From: Arthrobacter sp.
Lineage (GTDB): Bacteria; Actinomycetota; Actinomycetes; Actinomycetales; Micrococcaceae
Reading direction: 5' to 3'
Length of the DNA stretch: 13,265 nt
Assembly: GCA_025464545.1 (NCBI GenBank)
Contig: JAODMA010000094.1
Location: 1-13,265, forward strand
In this document: positions 1 through 5,926 of the stretch, piece by piece
Layout of the letters: each line of letters starts with the position of its first letter
Numbering within the stretch: the stretch's first letter is position 1
The notes under the pieces: generated by a model
What the model saw: only the letters and a program-made list of their open reading frames with translations
The model's database searches: none
What the model was told of the DNA's origin: nothing
Translations under genes and position numbers: made by a program

Positions 1-948
1 GGCCGCCGGGGTGCCCGATTCGGGCACCGGGATAACGATATCGGCTTCCTGGGTGTTTTCGCGGGCCAGCTGGCGGCCCATTTCCACGCGGGACTCATAC
101 ACGGAGCGGCCGGCAATCGCGGCATCCGGGCGGGCGAGGTAGACGTATTCGAACACGCAGCCTGCAGGCGTCGCGTCCGCGAAGCGCACCGAGCGGACAC
201 CGTCTTCGTCGATGGCGATGAATTCGCCGGGTTCGATTTCCCGGATGAAGCTGGCGCCGACGGTGGCCAGGGCGGACTGTTCGGAGGCTACAACCCAGCC
301 ACGTTCCAGCCGGCCGAGGCAGAGCGGGCGGATGCCGTACGTGTCGCGGGCCGCGTAGAGCGTGCCCTCGTCCATAAAGACGAAGCAGAAGCCGCCCTTG
401 ATCTTGGGCAGGAGCTCCATGGCGGTTTGTTCGAGGGACTTGCCCTCCTCGCCCTCCAGCAGTGCCGTGACCAGGGCCGTGTCCGAGGTATTGCCCTGCT
501 TCATTTCGCCGCTGAGCTGGCCGCCGTTGCGGTCCTCGATCATGGCTTTGAGTTCGGCGGTGTTAGTCAGGTTGCCGTTGTGGGCCAGGGCCACGGTGCC
601 TGTAGCCGTCGCGCCCAACGTGGGCTGGGCATTGGCCCAGTGGCTGGCGCCGGTGGTGGAATAGCGGCAGTGGCCGACGGCCAGGTGCCCGGTCAGGGTG
701 TTCAGCGTGGTCTCGTCAAAGACCTGGGACACGAGGCCCATGTCCTTGTAGACGTTGATTCGCTTGCCATCGCTGGTCGCGATGCCAGCGGACTCCTGAC
801 CGCGGTGCTGCAGTGCGTACAGCCCGTAATAGGTGAGTTTTGCTACCTCTTCGCCGGGAGCCCAGACACAGAAGACGCCGCAAGCGTCCTGGGGGCCTTT
901 TTCGCCAGAGAGAAGGTCATGAGAGAGTTTTCCATCGCCGCGTGCCAC
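1..948 (-). CDS. purF: Amidophosphoribosyltransferase PurF (partial, 3' end beyond left edge)
   Basis: PurF catalyses the first committed step of purine synthesis, PRPP + glutamine to 5-phosphoribosylamine, in the cytoplasm. The 316 residues present cover a short propeptide, the N-terminal nucleophile glutaminase domain and the start of the phosphoribosyltransferase domain. Visible motifs are DACG with the expected catalytic Cys at residue 23 (freed after propeptide cleavage), LQHRGQESAGI, GHCRYSTTG, HNGNLTN, and IVIPVPESGTPAA at the cut end. The family is usually about 500-530 residues, so roughly 200 are missing. The start is GTG at 948: an in-frame TGA at 963-961 excludes anything further upstream, and there is only a weak GTGAG ribosome site. 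Oddity: the normally conserved Gly of the CGVFG motif is Cys (residue 27). The upstream membrane-protein gene is 65 bases away on the same strand and may be co-transcribed. Confidence 0.96.
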   Translation of the reverse strand, partial: MARGDGKLSHDLLSGEKGPQDACGVFCVWAPGEEVAKLTYYGLYALQHRGQESAGIATSDGKRINVYKDMGLVSQVFDETTLNTLTGHLAVGHCRYSTTGASHWANAQPTLGATATGTVALAHNGNLTNTAELKAMIEDRNGGQLSGEMKQGNTSDTALVTALLEGEEGKSLEQTAMELLPKIKGGFCFVFMDEGTLYAARDTYGIRPLCLGRLERGWVVASEQSALATVGASFIREIEPGEFIAIDEDGVRSVRFADATPAGCVFEYVYLARPDAAIAGRSVYESRVEMGRQLARENTQEADIVIPVPESGTPAA

Positions 949-1013
949 TGGTCGATTATCTCACGTTGTGCGCTGAGACTTTTCCGGGCCCCGTTTTGTG
1001 ACCTCGTCGGGGT

Positions 1014-1373
1014 TCAGGGCCGGGGCTGGCTGCCCGTGCCGCCGTCGAACCGGCCGTCGTTCTCGGACTCCGGGTCGGGGACGCTGTCCGGGACGGCCTC
1101 GACGACGGCGTGCTGGGCCCGGCGGAGGCTGAGGCGGTCCAGCAACAGCGCAATGACGGCACCCAGGATGGCGCCGCCGGCGGCGCAGGGGACCAGGAAG
1201 AAGCCGAAAACGGTGCCCGCGTCATAGCTCGCAGTCCCGGGGAACCCGTAGGCGATGACGGCCGCCAAGGCGAAACCGAGCAGGCCGCCCAGGATGAGGA
1301 ACGGCACATACTTCGGCGCCCGCCGGACGGTGACTTCGCGCCGCTCGGGCGCCGGAGTTTCTGGGGAAGACAT
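1014..1373 (-). CDS. Small two-helix membrane protein of unknown function
   Basis: This encodes 119 residues with no domain I recognise. It has a charged N-terminal stretch (about 1-20, several Arg and Glu), two hydrophobic segments (about 22-43 and 55-78, the second rich in Gly and Ala), and a polar, acidic, Pro/Gly-rich C-terminal tail (about 93-119) likely to be disordered. The two helices are joined by a short polar loop, so both ends probably face the same side of the membrane. The ATG at 1373 has only a poor ribosome site. It lies just upstream of purF on the same strand, which suggests shared transcription but not shared function. Reading frame, membrane profile and placement in an otherwise gene-free gap support a real gene. 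The function is unknown. Confidence 0.8.
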   Translation of the reverse strand: MSSPETPAPERREVTVRRAPKYVPFLILGGLLGFALAAVIAYGFPGTASYDAGTVFGFFLVPCAAGGAILGAVIALLLDRLSLRRAQHAVVEAVPDSVPDPESENDGRFDGGTGSQPRP

Positions 1374-1497
1374 GGCATTAAGCCTACTGCCCCGGCTCTT
1401 TGCCTCGTTCCTCGGGCGAACTCATTGATCAGCCCTCCGGACCGGCGCACACTAAGGGATGGGGGACCGTAACGTACGGACAAGCTTAGGAATCGAC

Positions 1498-2346
1498 ATG
1501 TCTGCCTCCGCCGACGAAATCCGGGACCAGCAGCGAATCATCTGGGATGAGTTCTCGGCCGGGTGGAGGAAATGGGACGCCGAGTTGCTCGGCTGGCACG
1601 CACCGTTCGGGGACGCCCTGCTGCAGGAAGCGGAGCTGCGCCCGGACGCGGCAGTGCTCGATGTCGCGGCAGGTTCGGGGGAGCCGGGGCTATCCGCTGC
1701 CGCGCTGGTGCCGGACGGCACCGTGGTCCTGACAGACATCTCCGAAGGCATGCTGCGGGTGGCGCAGGAGAAGGCGTCGGCCCGGGGCCTGCACAATGTG
1801 CGCTTTGTTGTCTGCGACGCGGCCGCCCTGCCGTTCGACGACGGCATCTTCGACACGGTGTTCTGCCGGTTCGGCTTCATGTTCTTTCCGGAGATCTCGG
1901 CGGCCGTGCGCGAGATGGTACGGACAGCCAGGCCCGGCGCACGGATCAGCGCCGCCGTCTGGGCCCGCGCGGCGGAAAACCCGTGGGCCAGCCTCATTCT
2001 GGGAACGATCGCCCGGCACACGGAGCTGCCGCTGCCGCCGGACGGCACGCCGGGGCTGTTCCGCTGCGCCGCCGCGGGATCCATGGCCCGGCGGTTCCAG
2101 GACGCCGGCCTGATCGATGTCCGGGAGCGGAAAGTCAGCACCGAACTGGTGCACGAATCCCCCGGGAGCTACTGGGAATTCATGACGGACATCGCCGCCA
2201 CCGTCTCCATGCGGATGGCCAAGGCCGACAGGGCATCGCAGGAGCTGATCCGCGCGGACGTGTTTCAGATGCTCGGCCGCTATGAGCACGACGGCGCTAT
2301 CCGGCTGCGGACCACAGCGACGGTTGTGACGGGGACGCGCGTCTAG
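1498..2346 (+). CDS. Class I SAM-dependent methyltransferase (UbiE/COQ5-like fold)
   Basis: This is a 282-residue cytoplasmic enzyme with a Rossmann-type methyltransferase core. Motif I, VLDVAAGSGEPG, is at about 53-64. The acidic residue ending strand 2 is in VLTDIS (Asp80). A CDAAALPF motif follows at about 106-113, then FDTVFCRFGFMFF and a RPGARISAAVW strand. The C-terminal ~110 residues probably form the substrate cap and give no clue to the acceptor. An in-frame ATG lies upstream at 1459, but the start at 1498 is preferred because AGGA sits 7-8 bases upstream of it, whereas the upstream ATG abuts a purine tract with no usable spacing. It is divergent from the membrane-protein gene and convergent with the peroxiredoxin gene, so it is probably monocistronic. 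The substrate is unknown; UbiE-like folds act on many small molecules. Confidence 0.9.
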   Translation: MSASADEIRDQQRIIWDEFSAGWRKWDAELLGWHAPFGDALLQEAELRPDAAVLDVAAGSGEPGLSAAALVPDGTVVLTDISEGMLRVAQEKASARGLHNVRFVVCDAAALPFDDGIFDTVFCRFGFMFFPEISAAVREMVRTARPGARISAAVWARAAENPWASLILGTIARHTELPLPPDGTPGLFRCAAAGSMARRFQDAGLIDVRERKVSTELVHESPGSYWEFMTDIAATVSMRMAKADRASQELIRADVFQMLGRYEHDGAIRLRTTATVVTGTRV

Positions 2347-2414
2347 CCTCGGTGCGGGCCCCGCGCCCTCCGGGGTCCTCGGACCGGTGCACTCAGGTGG
2401 GTGAGTTCCACCCG

Positions 2415-2432
2415 GCCCGGACCCGTCCGGGC
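2415..2432. terminator. GC-rich hairpin between convergent genes
   Basis: GCCCGGAC at 2415-2422 pairs perfectly with GTCCGGGC at 2425-2432, giving a very short loop (effectively 7 pairs around 4 bases). It lies between the methyltransferase stop (2346) and the peroxiredoxin stop (2439), so it could end transcription from both sides. Neither side has a run of T, so intrinsic termination is uncertain; high-GC actinobacteria often lack the T-tract. Confidence 0.45.
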
Positions 2433-2438
2433 GAGCGG

Positions 2439-2918
2439 TCAGACGCCCAGTTCTTCCTTGAGCGCCGCGACATGGCCCTGGGCCTTGACCTGGTACTGCG
2501 CCAGCTTCACGTTGCCCTCGGGGTCGAGGACCACGGTCGAGCGGACGATGCCCTCCGTAATCTCACCATTGACCAGCTTTTCGCCCCAGGCCCCGTAGGC
2601 AAGGGCCACCGCATGGTCCTCGTCGGCCAGCAACGGGAAGGTAAGGGCGAAATCACCGGTGAATTCGGCGAGGGCCGCGGGGGCGTCGGGTGAGATCCCG
2701 ATGACCTCGTAGTCCGAACCCTGGAGGGAGGAGAGGCTGTCGCGGAAGTCGCAGGCTTCAGTGGTGCAACCGGGTGTCGCGGCCTGCGGGTAGAAGTAGA
2801 CGATGACGTTCTTGCCGCGGTAATCGGCGAGCGACACAGACCGGCCCTGGGCGTCCGGCAGGGTGAAGTCCGGTGCGGGGGTGCCGGGCTGGAGCTTGAC
2901 GGTGACATTCTGGCTCAT
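2439..2918 (-). CDS. bcp: Thioredoxin-dependent peroxiredoxin, BCP/PrxQ type
   Basis: This is a cytoplasmic thiol peroxidase that reduces hydrogen peroxide and organic hydroperoxides and is recycled by thioredoxin. The 159-residue length is normal for the family. The AhpC/TSA fold is clear: PAPDFTLPDAQG near the N-terminus, then YFYPQAATPGCTTEACDFRD, holding the peroxidatic Cys51 and the resolving Cys56 four residues on, typical of the two-Cys BCP subgroup. The active-site Thr48 and Arg126 (GIVRSTVVLD) are present. The ATG at 2918 is chosen because GAAGGA lies 6 bases upstream and homology begins there; the frame is open to 2996, but those 26 residues are Arg-rich and unlike the family. It is divergent from the acidic small protein gene, with a 151-base shared upstream region, and convergent with the methyltransferase. 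Confidence 0.95.
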   Translation of the reverse strand: MSQNVTVKLQPGTPAPDFTLPDAQGRSVSLADYRGKNVIVYFYPQAATPGCTTEACDFRDSLSSLQGSDYEVIGISPDAPAALAEFTGDFALTFPLLADEDHAVALAYGAWGEKLVNGEITEGIVRSTVVLDPEGNVKLAQYQVKAQGHVAALKEELGV

Positions 2919-2973
2919 GGGGATCCTTCGGCAGACGGGTTGCGGTTTGTGATGGACAACGCCACGGGCAATC

Positions 2974-2979
2974 AGTGTA
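2974..2979 (-). promoter_or_regulatory. Possible -10 element for the peroxiredoxin gene
   Basis: Read on the minus strand the bases are TACACT, a good match to the actinobacterial TAnnnT -10 hexamer, 55 bases upstream of the chosen ATG in the divergent region 2919-3069. I see no convincing -35 at the usual distance. The rest of this 151-base region shows no clear operator. Confidence 0.25.
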
Positions 2980-3069
2980 TTCCGCCGCGGGCGCACAGCC
3001 CGGGGCCGTACCGGATCGGTTCAGGTTACTGTGGAAAGTGACCCCGTTCCCTCCGCGAAAGGCAATCCC

Positions 3070-3309
3070 ATGAGTGATCCGCAGGAAAGCAGCAACGACC
3101 CGGCCGATCTGCGCGGACCCGGGGACCCGGACGCCGTCGAAACCCCGCACCCCCACGCGGAGGCGGGCCAGGCCGGGAACATCCGGGAGGAGCAGCTGAC
3201 GCACGCCGCCGGGACGGTTCCCGCCGCCTATGTCGGATCGGGCGATTCCGAGGCGAAGGACAAACCGGAAGAGGCGGCCGAGGGTGGCATGTGGGACGAA
3301 GACGCCTGA
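3070..3309 (+). CDS. Small, highly acidic, probably disordered protein
   Basis: This encodes 79 residues of unknown function. By my count it has 19 Asp/Glu against 4 Lys/Arg, no Cys, one Trp near the C-terminus, and many Pro, Gly and Ala. There is no hydrophobic segment, so it is probably soluble and intrinsically disordered. The ATG at 3070 is chosen because GAAAGG lies about 7 bases upstream; the frame is open to a GTG at 3031, but that extension has no ribosome site. It is transcribed divergently from the peroxiredoxin and convergently with the kinase operon. Short acidic proteins of this style are common, poorly annotated genes in Arthrobacter relatives; that is a recollection, not a search result. 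The acidic composition, ribosome site and position support a real gene. Confidence 0.7.
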   Translation: MSDPQESSNDPADLRGPGDPDAVETPHPHAEAGQAGNIREEQLTHAAGTVPAAYVGSGDSEAKDKPEEAAEGGMWDEDA

Positions 3310-3352
3310 AAACAAGTCCGGGCCGCTGGTGACAGCTGGTTCGTAGCCCTGG

Positions 3353-3380
3353 CACAGACTGGCTAGCTAGCCAGCCTGTG
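3353..3380. terminator. Perfect 16-base palindrome with flanking arms, possible bidirectional terminator
   Basis: CTGGCTAGCTAGCCAG at 3359-3374 is a perfect palindrome. Beyond one mismatched pair (3358/3375) the arms continue with CACAG (3353-3357) and CTGTG (3376-3380). It lies between the stop of the acidic protein gene (3309) and the stop of the last kinase gene (3413), 33 bases after the end of the kinase operon. A second small hairpin, CCGGC-ggct-GCCGG (3391-3404), sits between it and the kinase stop. There is no T-run. As RNA the main element would be a strong hairpin with a small loop; as DNA it could equally be a protein-binding dyad. Confidence 0.45.
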
Positions 3381-3412
3381 TAGCCCAGTACCGGCGGCTG
3401 CCGGCCCACGGG

Positions 3413-4534
3413 TCAGCTCCTGGATCCAAAGTACCGGCTGGTGGCGGTCGGCGTGGTGGACTGATGATGCTTCATGCGTTCCTCAAGAACGCGGGTCGCC
3501 AGCCATCCCGAAGGGAGCGAAGAACAGGCGAAGCGCAGCCAGCGGGCGTCCCCGTAGGCTATGAACCGGTCCGGGCTGACCTGCAACTGTTCGGCGACGG
3601 CCATTACCTCCGTGTGAGCCTTAAGGTATCGCGACGGCGTCAGGTTATCGCGCCGCAGGCGCCGCTCCAGATGGAAATCCAGGTATGCAAGGTCACGCGC
3701 CGCCTCTGCCTGAGCTGCATCATCGAAGTCAAGCAATCCGAAAGGGGATCCGCCGTCGCCGGCGATGATCTGCCGGTCATGCAGGTCTCCGTGGGACCAC
3801 ACCAGCGGATCCGGTGCCGTCCGGAGCAGGTTGTTGGTCGCCTGCTCTGCCATGGTGACCAGGATGTCGCGGCGGGTGGACAGTGCCGGAACCTTTTCTG
3901 CATGGTGCAGCCAACGTTTCAACCAACGGGCCACGGCCTTGGCTTCCACTTCCGGTGAATGGACCGGCAGGGCGCTCAGAGCAGTTTGTCTGCTGGCGTC
4001 AGACGCCGATCTCAGCTGGGTGAGCCACGCGCGGGACCATTTTTCCCAGGCGCCAGCGAACTCTTTGTCCCCGATCGTGACGTAGTCCTCGCCGATTTCG
4101 CCCAGTGTTCGTCCGGGGAGTGTGCTCAAGACGAGGGTGTCCGGGGAGCTCTGAAGCACCTTGGGTGCCGTGAAGGCGCTGGTGTCCAGCAGGATGTCCA
4201 TCTGGGCGCAGCGTTCAGCGGGGACGACGGCGCTGCCTGGCCGGAAGATCTTGATGTAGCAGCCCTCCGCCCGGATGATCGCCCGCGTATGGGGCCAATG
4301 GGAGATGATTTCGCCGAGCTGTTTTTCGGTCCGAAGGGCTGGCAGCTCCGGATCATCCTCCGGCAGGAGCTCAAAGTGGCCTTGGCTCAGCTGGGCTCCC
4401 CGCACGCCCGGCCATCCCGCAGTTTCGACCTCCAGCAGGTATTTTCCGGGTTGTCTGTCGCGCCACGCTTTGCGTACGTGCCACACGGTGCCCGCGTCGT
4501 CGGTGTAATTCCAAAGCGGCAGGTGCCCGGTCAT
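3413..4534 (-). CDS. Aminoglycoside-phosphotransferase-fold kinase, copy 1 (last gene of operon)
   Basis: This is a 373-residue soluble protein of the APH/choline-kinase superfamily. The likely ATP-binding Lys is Lys95 in YIKIF. The catalytic loop is HGDLHDRQ with Asp250, followed by the metal-binding LLDFDD motif (Asp269) and then EAARDLAYLDFH. The Lys sits about 50 residues later than in classical APH enzymes because of an N-terminal domain containing YTDDAGTVWHV and LLPEDDPELPALR. The usual Asn of the HGDxxxxN loop is Gln here. The ATG at 4534 has GGGAG 8 bases upstream; an in-frame TTG at 4549 is less likely. The ATG lies 4 bases past the stop of its paralogue, with which it aligns without gaps over about 340 residues and shares about 65% identity in the first 100 by my count. 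The substrate is unknown: a sugar, glycoside or antibiotic hydroxyl is possible. The context suggests modification of whatever the cluster makes. Confidence 0.88.
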   Translation of the reverse strand: MTGHLPLWNYTDDAGTVWHVRKAWRDRQPGKYLLEVETAGWPGVRGAQLSQGHFELLPEDDPELPALRTEKQLGEIISHWPHTRAIIRAEGCYIKIFRPGSAVVPAERCAQMDILLDTSAFTAPKVLQSSPDTLVLSTLPGRTLGEIGEDYVTIGDKEFAGAWEKWSRAWLTQLRSASDASRQTALSALPVHSPEVEAKAVARWLKRWLHHAEKVPALSTRRDILVTMAEQATNNLLRTAPDPLVWSHGDLHDRQIIAGDGGSPFGLLDFDDAAQAEAARDLAYLDFHLERRLRRDNLTPSRYLKAHTEVMAVAEQLQVSPDRFIAYGDARWLRFACSSLPSGWLATRVLEERMKHHQSTTPTATSRYFGSRS

Positions 4535-4536
4535 GG

Positions 4537-4549
4537 GATCAGCTCCCAA
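4537..4549 (-). repeat. Duplication junction repeat (between the two kinase genes)
   Basis: Minus-strand TTGGGAGCTGATC lies directly before the ATG of kinase copy 1 and supplies its ribosome site. The same 13 bases occur before kinase copy 2 (5672-5684), and a related TTTGG...GGAGCTGA ends copy 1. The repeat marks the boundary of the duplicated unit. Confidence 0.7.
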
Positions 4550-5669
4550 ACCCGGTGGGCTGGCAGCGGGTCAGATTCGAGGATCCATAGGGCTGAGGGC
4601 GCTGTGCTCGCTCCTCGAGCACGCCGGTTGCCAGGTTTGAGCGCGCGGGGAGCGAGGAACATGCGAGTCGGAGCCAGCTGGCGTCGGAATAGGCGTCGAG
4701 CCGTCCCTGGCTGACCTGCAGCTGTTCTGCGGCGGCCATCACCGCGGTGTGGGCGGCGACGTAGCGCTCCGGGGTCAGGGTGTTCTGCCGCAGGCGCAGT
4801 TCCAAGTGGACGTCCAAGTTGGCCAAGTCACGCGCAGCCTCGCCCTGGGCCGTGTCGTCAAAGTCCAGCAGACCAAACGGCGGCCCTCCGTCGCGGGCAA
4901 TGACCTGCATGTCGTGGAGATCCCCGTGGTTCCAGACCATCGGGTCCGGAGCCGCGCCGAGCAGGTTCGTGGTTATGTGGTCTGCGCTGGCGCACAAGGC
5001 CTCTCGTTGGGACGCCAGTGCCGGTACACGGTCGGCGTGGTGGAGCCAACGCTTCAGCCACCTGGCCACGACAGAGACTTCCACCTCCGGTGAATGGACC
5101 GGGAGGGTGCCGAGGGATTCGCGCCTGGTTGCATCGGAGGCGGCGGTCAGTTGGGCCACCCACGCGCGGGACCATGCCGCCCACGTGGCGGCGAAGGCCT
5201 TTTCGTCGACAGTATTGTGGTTTTCGCCAATTTCGCGCAACGTCGGTCCGGGGAGGGCCCGGAAGACCAAGGTGTCCGGAGATTGGTGCAGGATCTCGGG
5301 TGCCGTGAAGGCACCAGCGTCCAGCAGCAGGGCCATCTGCGCGCAGCGTTCCGCAGGGATGGCGGCGCCGCCAGGCTGGAAGATCTTGATGTAGCGGCCG
5401 TCAGCCCGGATGATAGCCCGCATATAAGGCCGGTAGGCTATGACCTCCCCGTGCTCCCTTTCGGCCCGGAGGGCGGGCAGCTCCGGGTCATCCTCAGGTA
5501 GGAGCGCAAACCGGCCGTGGCTGATCTGGGCTCCACGGACGCCGGGCTGTCCGGGAGCGAGGACCTCCAGAACATAGTTCGCGGGTTTCTTGTCGTGCCA
5601 GGCGCGGTGGACGTGCCACGCGGTGCCGGCGTCGTCGGTGTAAGTGGGAAGAGGTGGATGCCATCTCAT
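4539..5669 (-). CDS. Aminoglycoside-phosphotransferase-fold kinase, copy 2 (upstream paralogue)
   Basis: This 376-residue kinase has the same layout as its downstream neighbour: YTDDAGTAWHV and LLPEDDPELPALR in the N-terminal part, YIKIF with Lys95, the catalytic loop HGDLHDMQ with Asp250, and LLDFDD with Asp269. The loop Asn is again replaced by Gln, so the change predates the duplication. Both copies keep the catalytic residues and an intact frame, so neither looks like a pseudogene; they diverge mainly in the N-terminal 40 residues, around residues 150-165 and in the C-terminal tail. The ATG at 5669 overlaps the stop of the upstream 86-residue gene by 4 bases and has GGGAG 8 bases upstream. 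The frame stays open to 6038, but that part lies across the ABC exporter gene and is not coding. The substrate is unknown. Confidence 0.88.
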   Translation of the reverse strand: MRWHPPLPTYTDDAGTAWHVHRAWHDKKPANYVLEVLAPGQPGVRGAQISHGRFALLPEDDPELPALRAEREHGEVIAYRPYMRAIIRADGRYIKIFQPGGAAIPAERCAQMALLLDAGAFTAPEILHQSPDTLVFRALPGPTLREIGENHNTVDEKAFAATWAAWSRAWVAQLTAASDATRRESLGTLPVHSPEVEVSVVARWLKRWLHHADRVPALASQREALCASADHITTNLLGAAPDPMVWNHGDLHDMQVIARDGGPPFGLLDFDDTAQGEAARDLANLDVHLELRLRQNTLTPERYVAAHTAVMAAAEQLQVSQGRLDAYSDASWLRLACSSLPARSNLATGVLEERAQRPQPYGSSNLTRCQPTGFGS

Positions 5670-5926
5670 GCGATCAGCTCCCAAGTCCGGCGGATGTGCC
5701 CTTTGAGTGTCGCCCAGCCGGTCGTTAGCCTGGTTCGGGAACGGGTCCGAGTGATATGGACCAGTCCATCGGCCAGCTCCGAGAGCAGCTCGACGTCCAG
5801 TACCCAGTTCAGTACCAAGATCCGGGTATCCCTGGCCGCCGGGGTCCCGTCCGCATCCCGCCGCTGGGCCTGCAGGCGATGCCCCCCGCAGCCCTTGCAG
5901 GCGCTGCCCCGCAGCACGCTGCTCAT
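5666..5926 (-). CDS. 86-residue protein of unknown function between exporter and kinases
   Basis: I do not recognise this protein. It is coupled at both ends: its ATG overlaps the exporter stop as ATGA (5923-5926) and its own TGA overlaps the ATG of kinase copy 2 (5666-5669), which argues that it is translated. The N-terminus carries CKGCGGH (Cys10, Cys13, His16), a possible metal or thiol site, though no second CxxC pair is present. Residues about 36-58 (ILVLNWVLDVELLSELADGLVHI) could form a hydrophobic or amphipathic helix; the C-terminal third is basic (several Arg, Lys) with two Trp. There is no signal peptide. It could be a small accessory or chaperone for the exporter or kinases, or possibly a peptide substrate, but no maturation enzyme is visible to support the latter. 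Confidence 0.66.
   Translation of the reverse strand: MSSVLRGSACKGCGGHRLQAQRRDADGTPAARDTRILVLNWVLDVELLSELADGLVHITRTRSRTRLTTGWATLKGHIRRTWELIA
5672..5684 (-). repeat. Duplication junction repeat (before kinase copy 2)
   Basis: Minus-strand TTGGGAGCTGATC codes for the end of the 86-residue protein (WELIA) and is the ribosome site of kinase copy 2. It is identical to 4537-4549. In the copy at 4537-4549 the same codon frame would read HRVWELIP and then stop, so a scrap of this gene's 3' end was carried along in the duplication. Confidence 0.7.

Noticed and set aside
427..1227. 266-codon plus-strand frame opposite purF and the membrane protein
   Set aside because: It is antisense to unmistakable PurF motifs, has low-complexity composition and no domain.
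1452..2289. Minus-strand frames opposite the methyltransferase
   Set aside because: The plus strand encodes a complete SAM-binding motif set and a proper ribosome site; the opposite frames have none.
2919..3315. Minus-strand frames opposite the acidic small protein and extending the peroxiredoxin N-terminus
   Set aside because: The peroxiredoxin has a well-placed ATG and ribosome site at 2918; the extension is Arg-rich and unlike the family, and the frame opposite the acidic protein has shadow composition.
5666..5926. Reading the 86-residue protein as a RiPP precursor (for example lasso-type)
   Set aside because: There is no cyclase, leader peptidase or recognition-element protein in the window, no leader/core layout, and the exporter lacks a peptidase domain.
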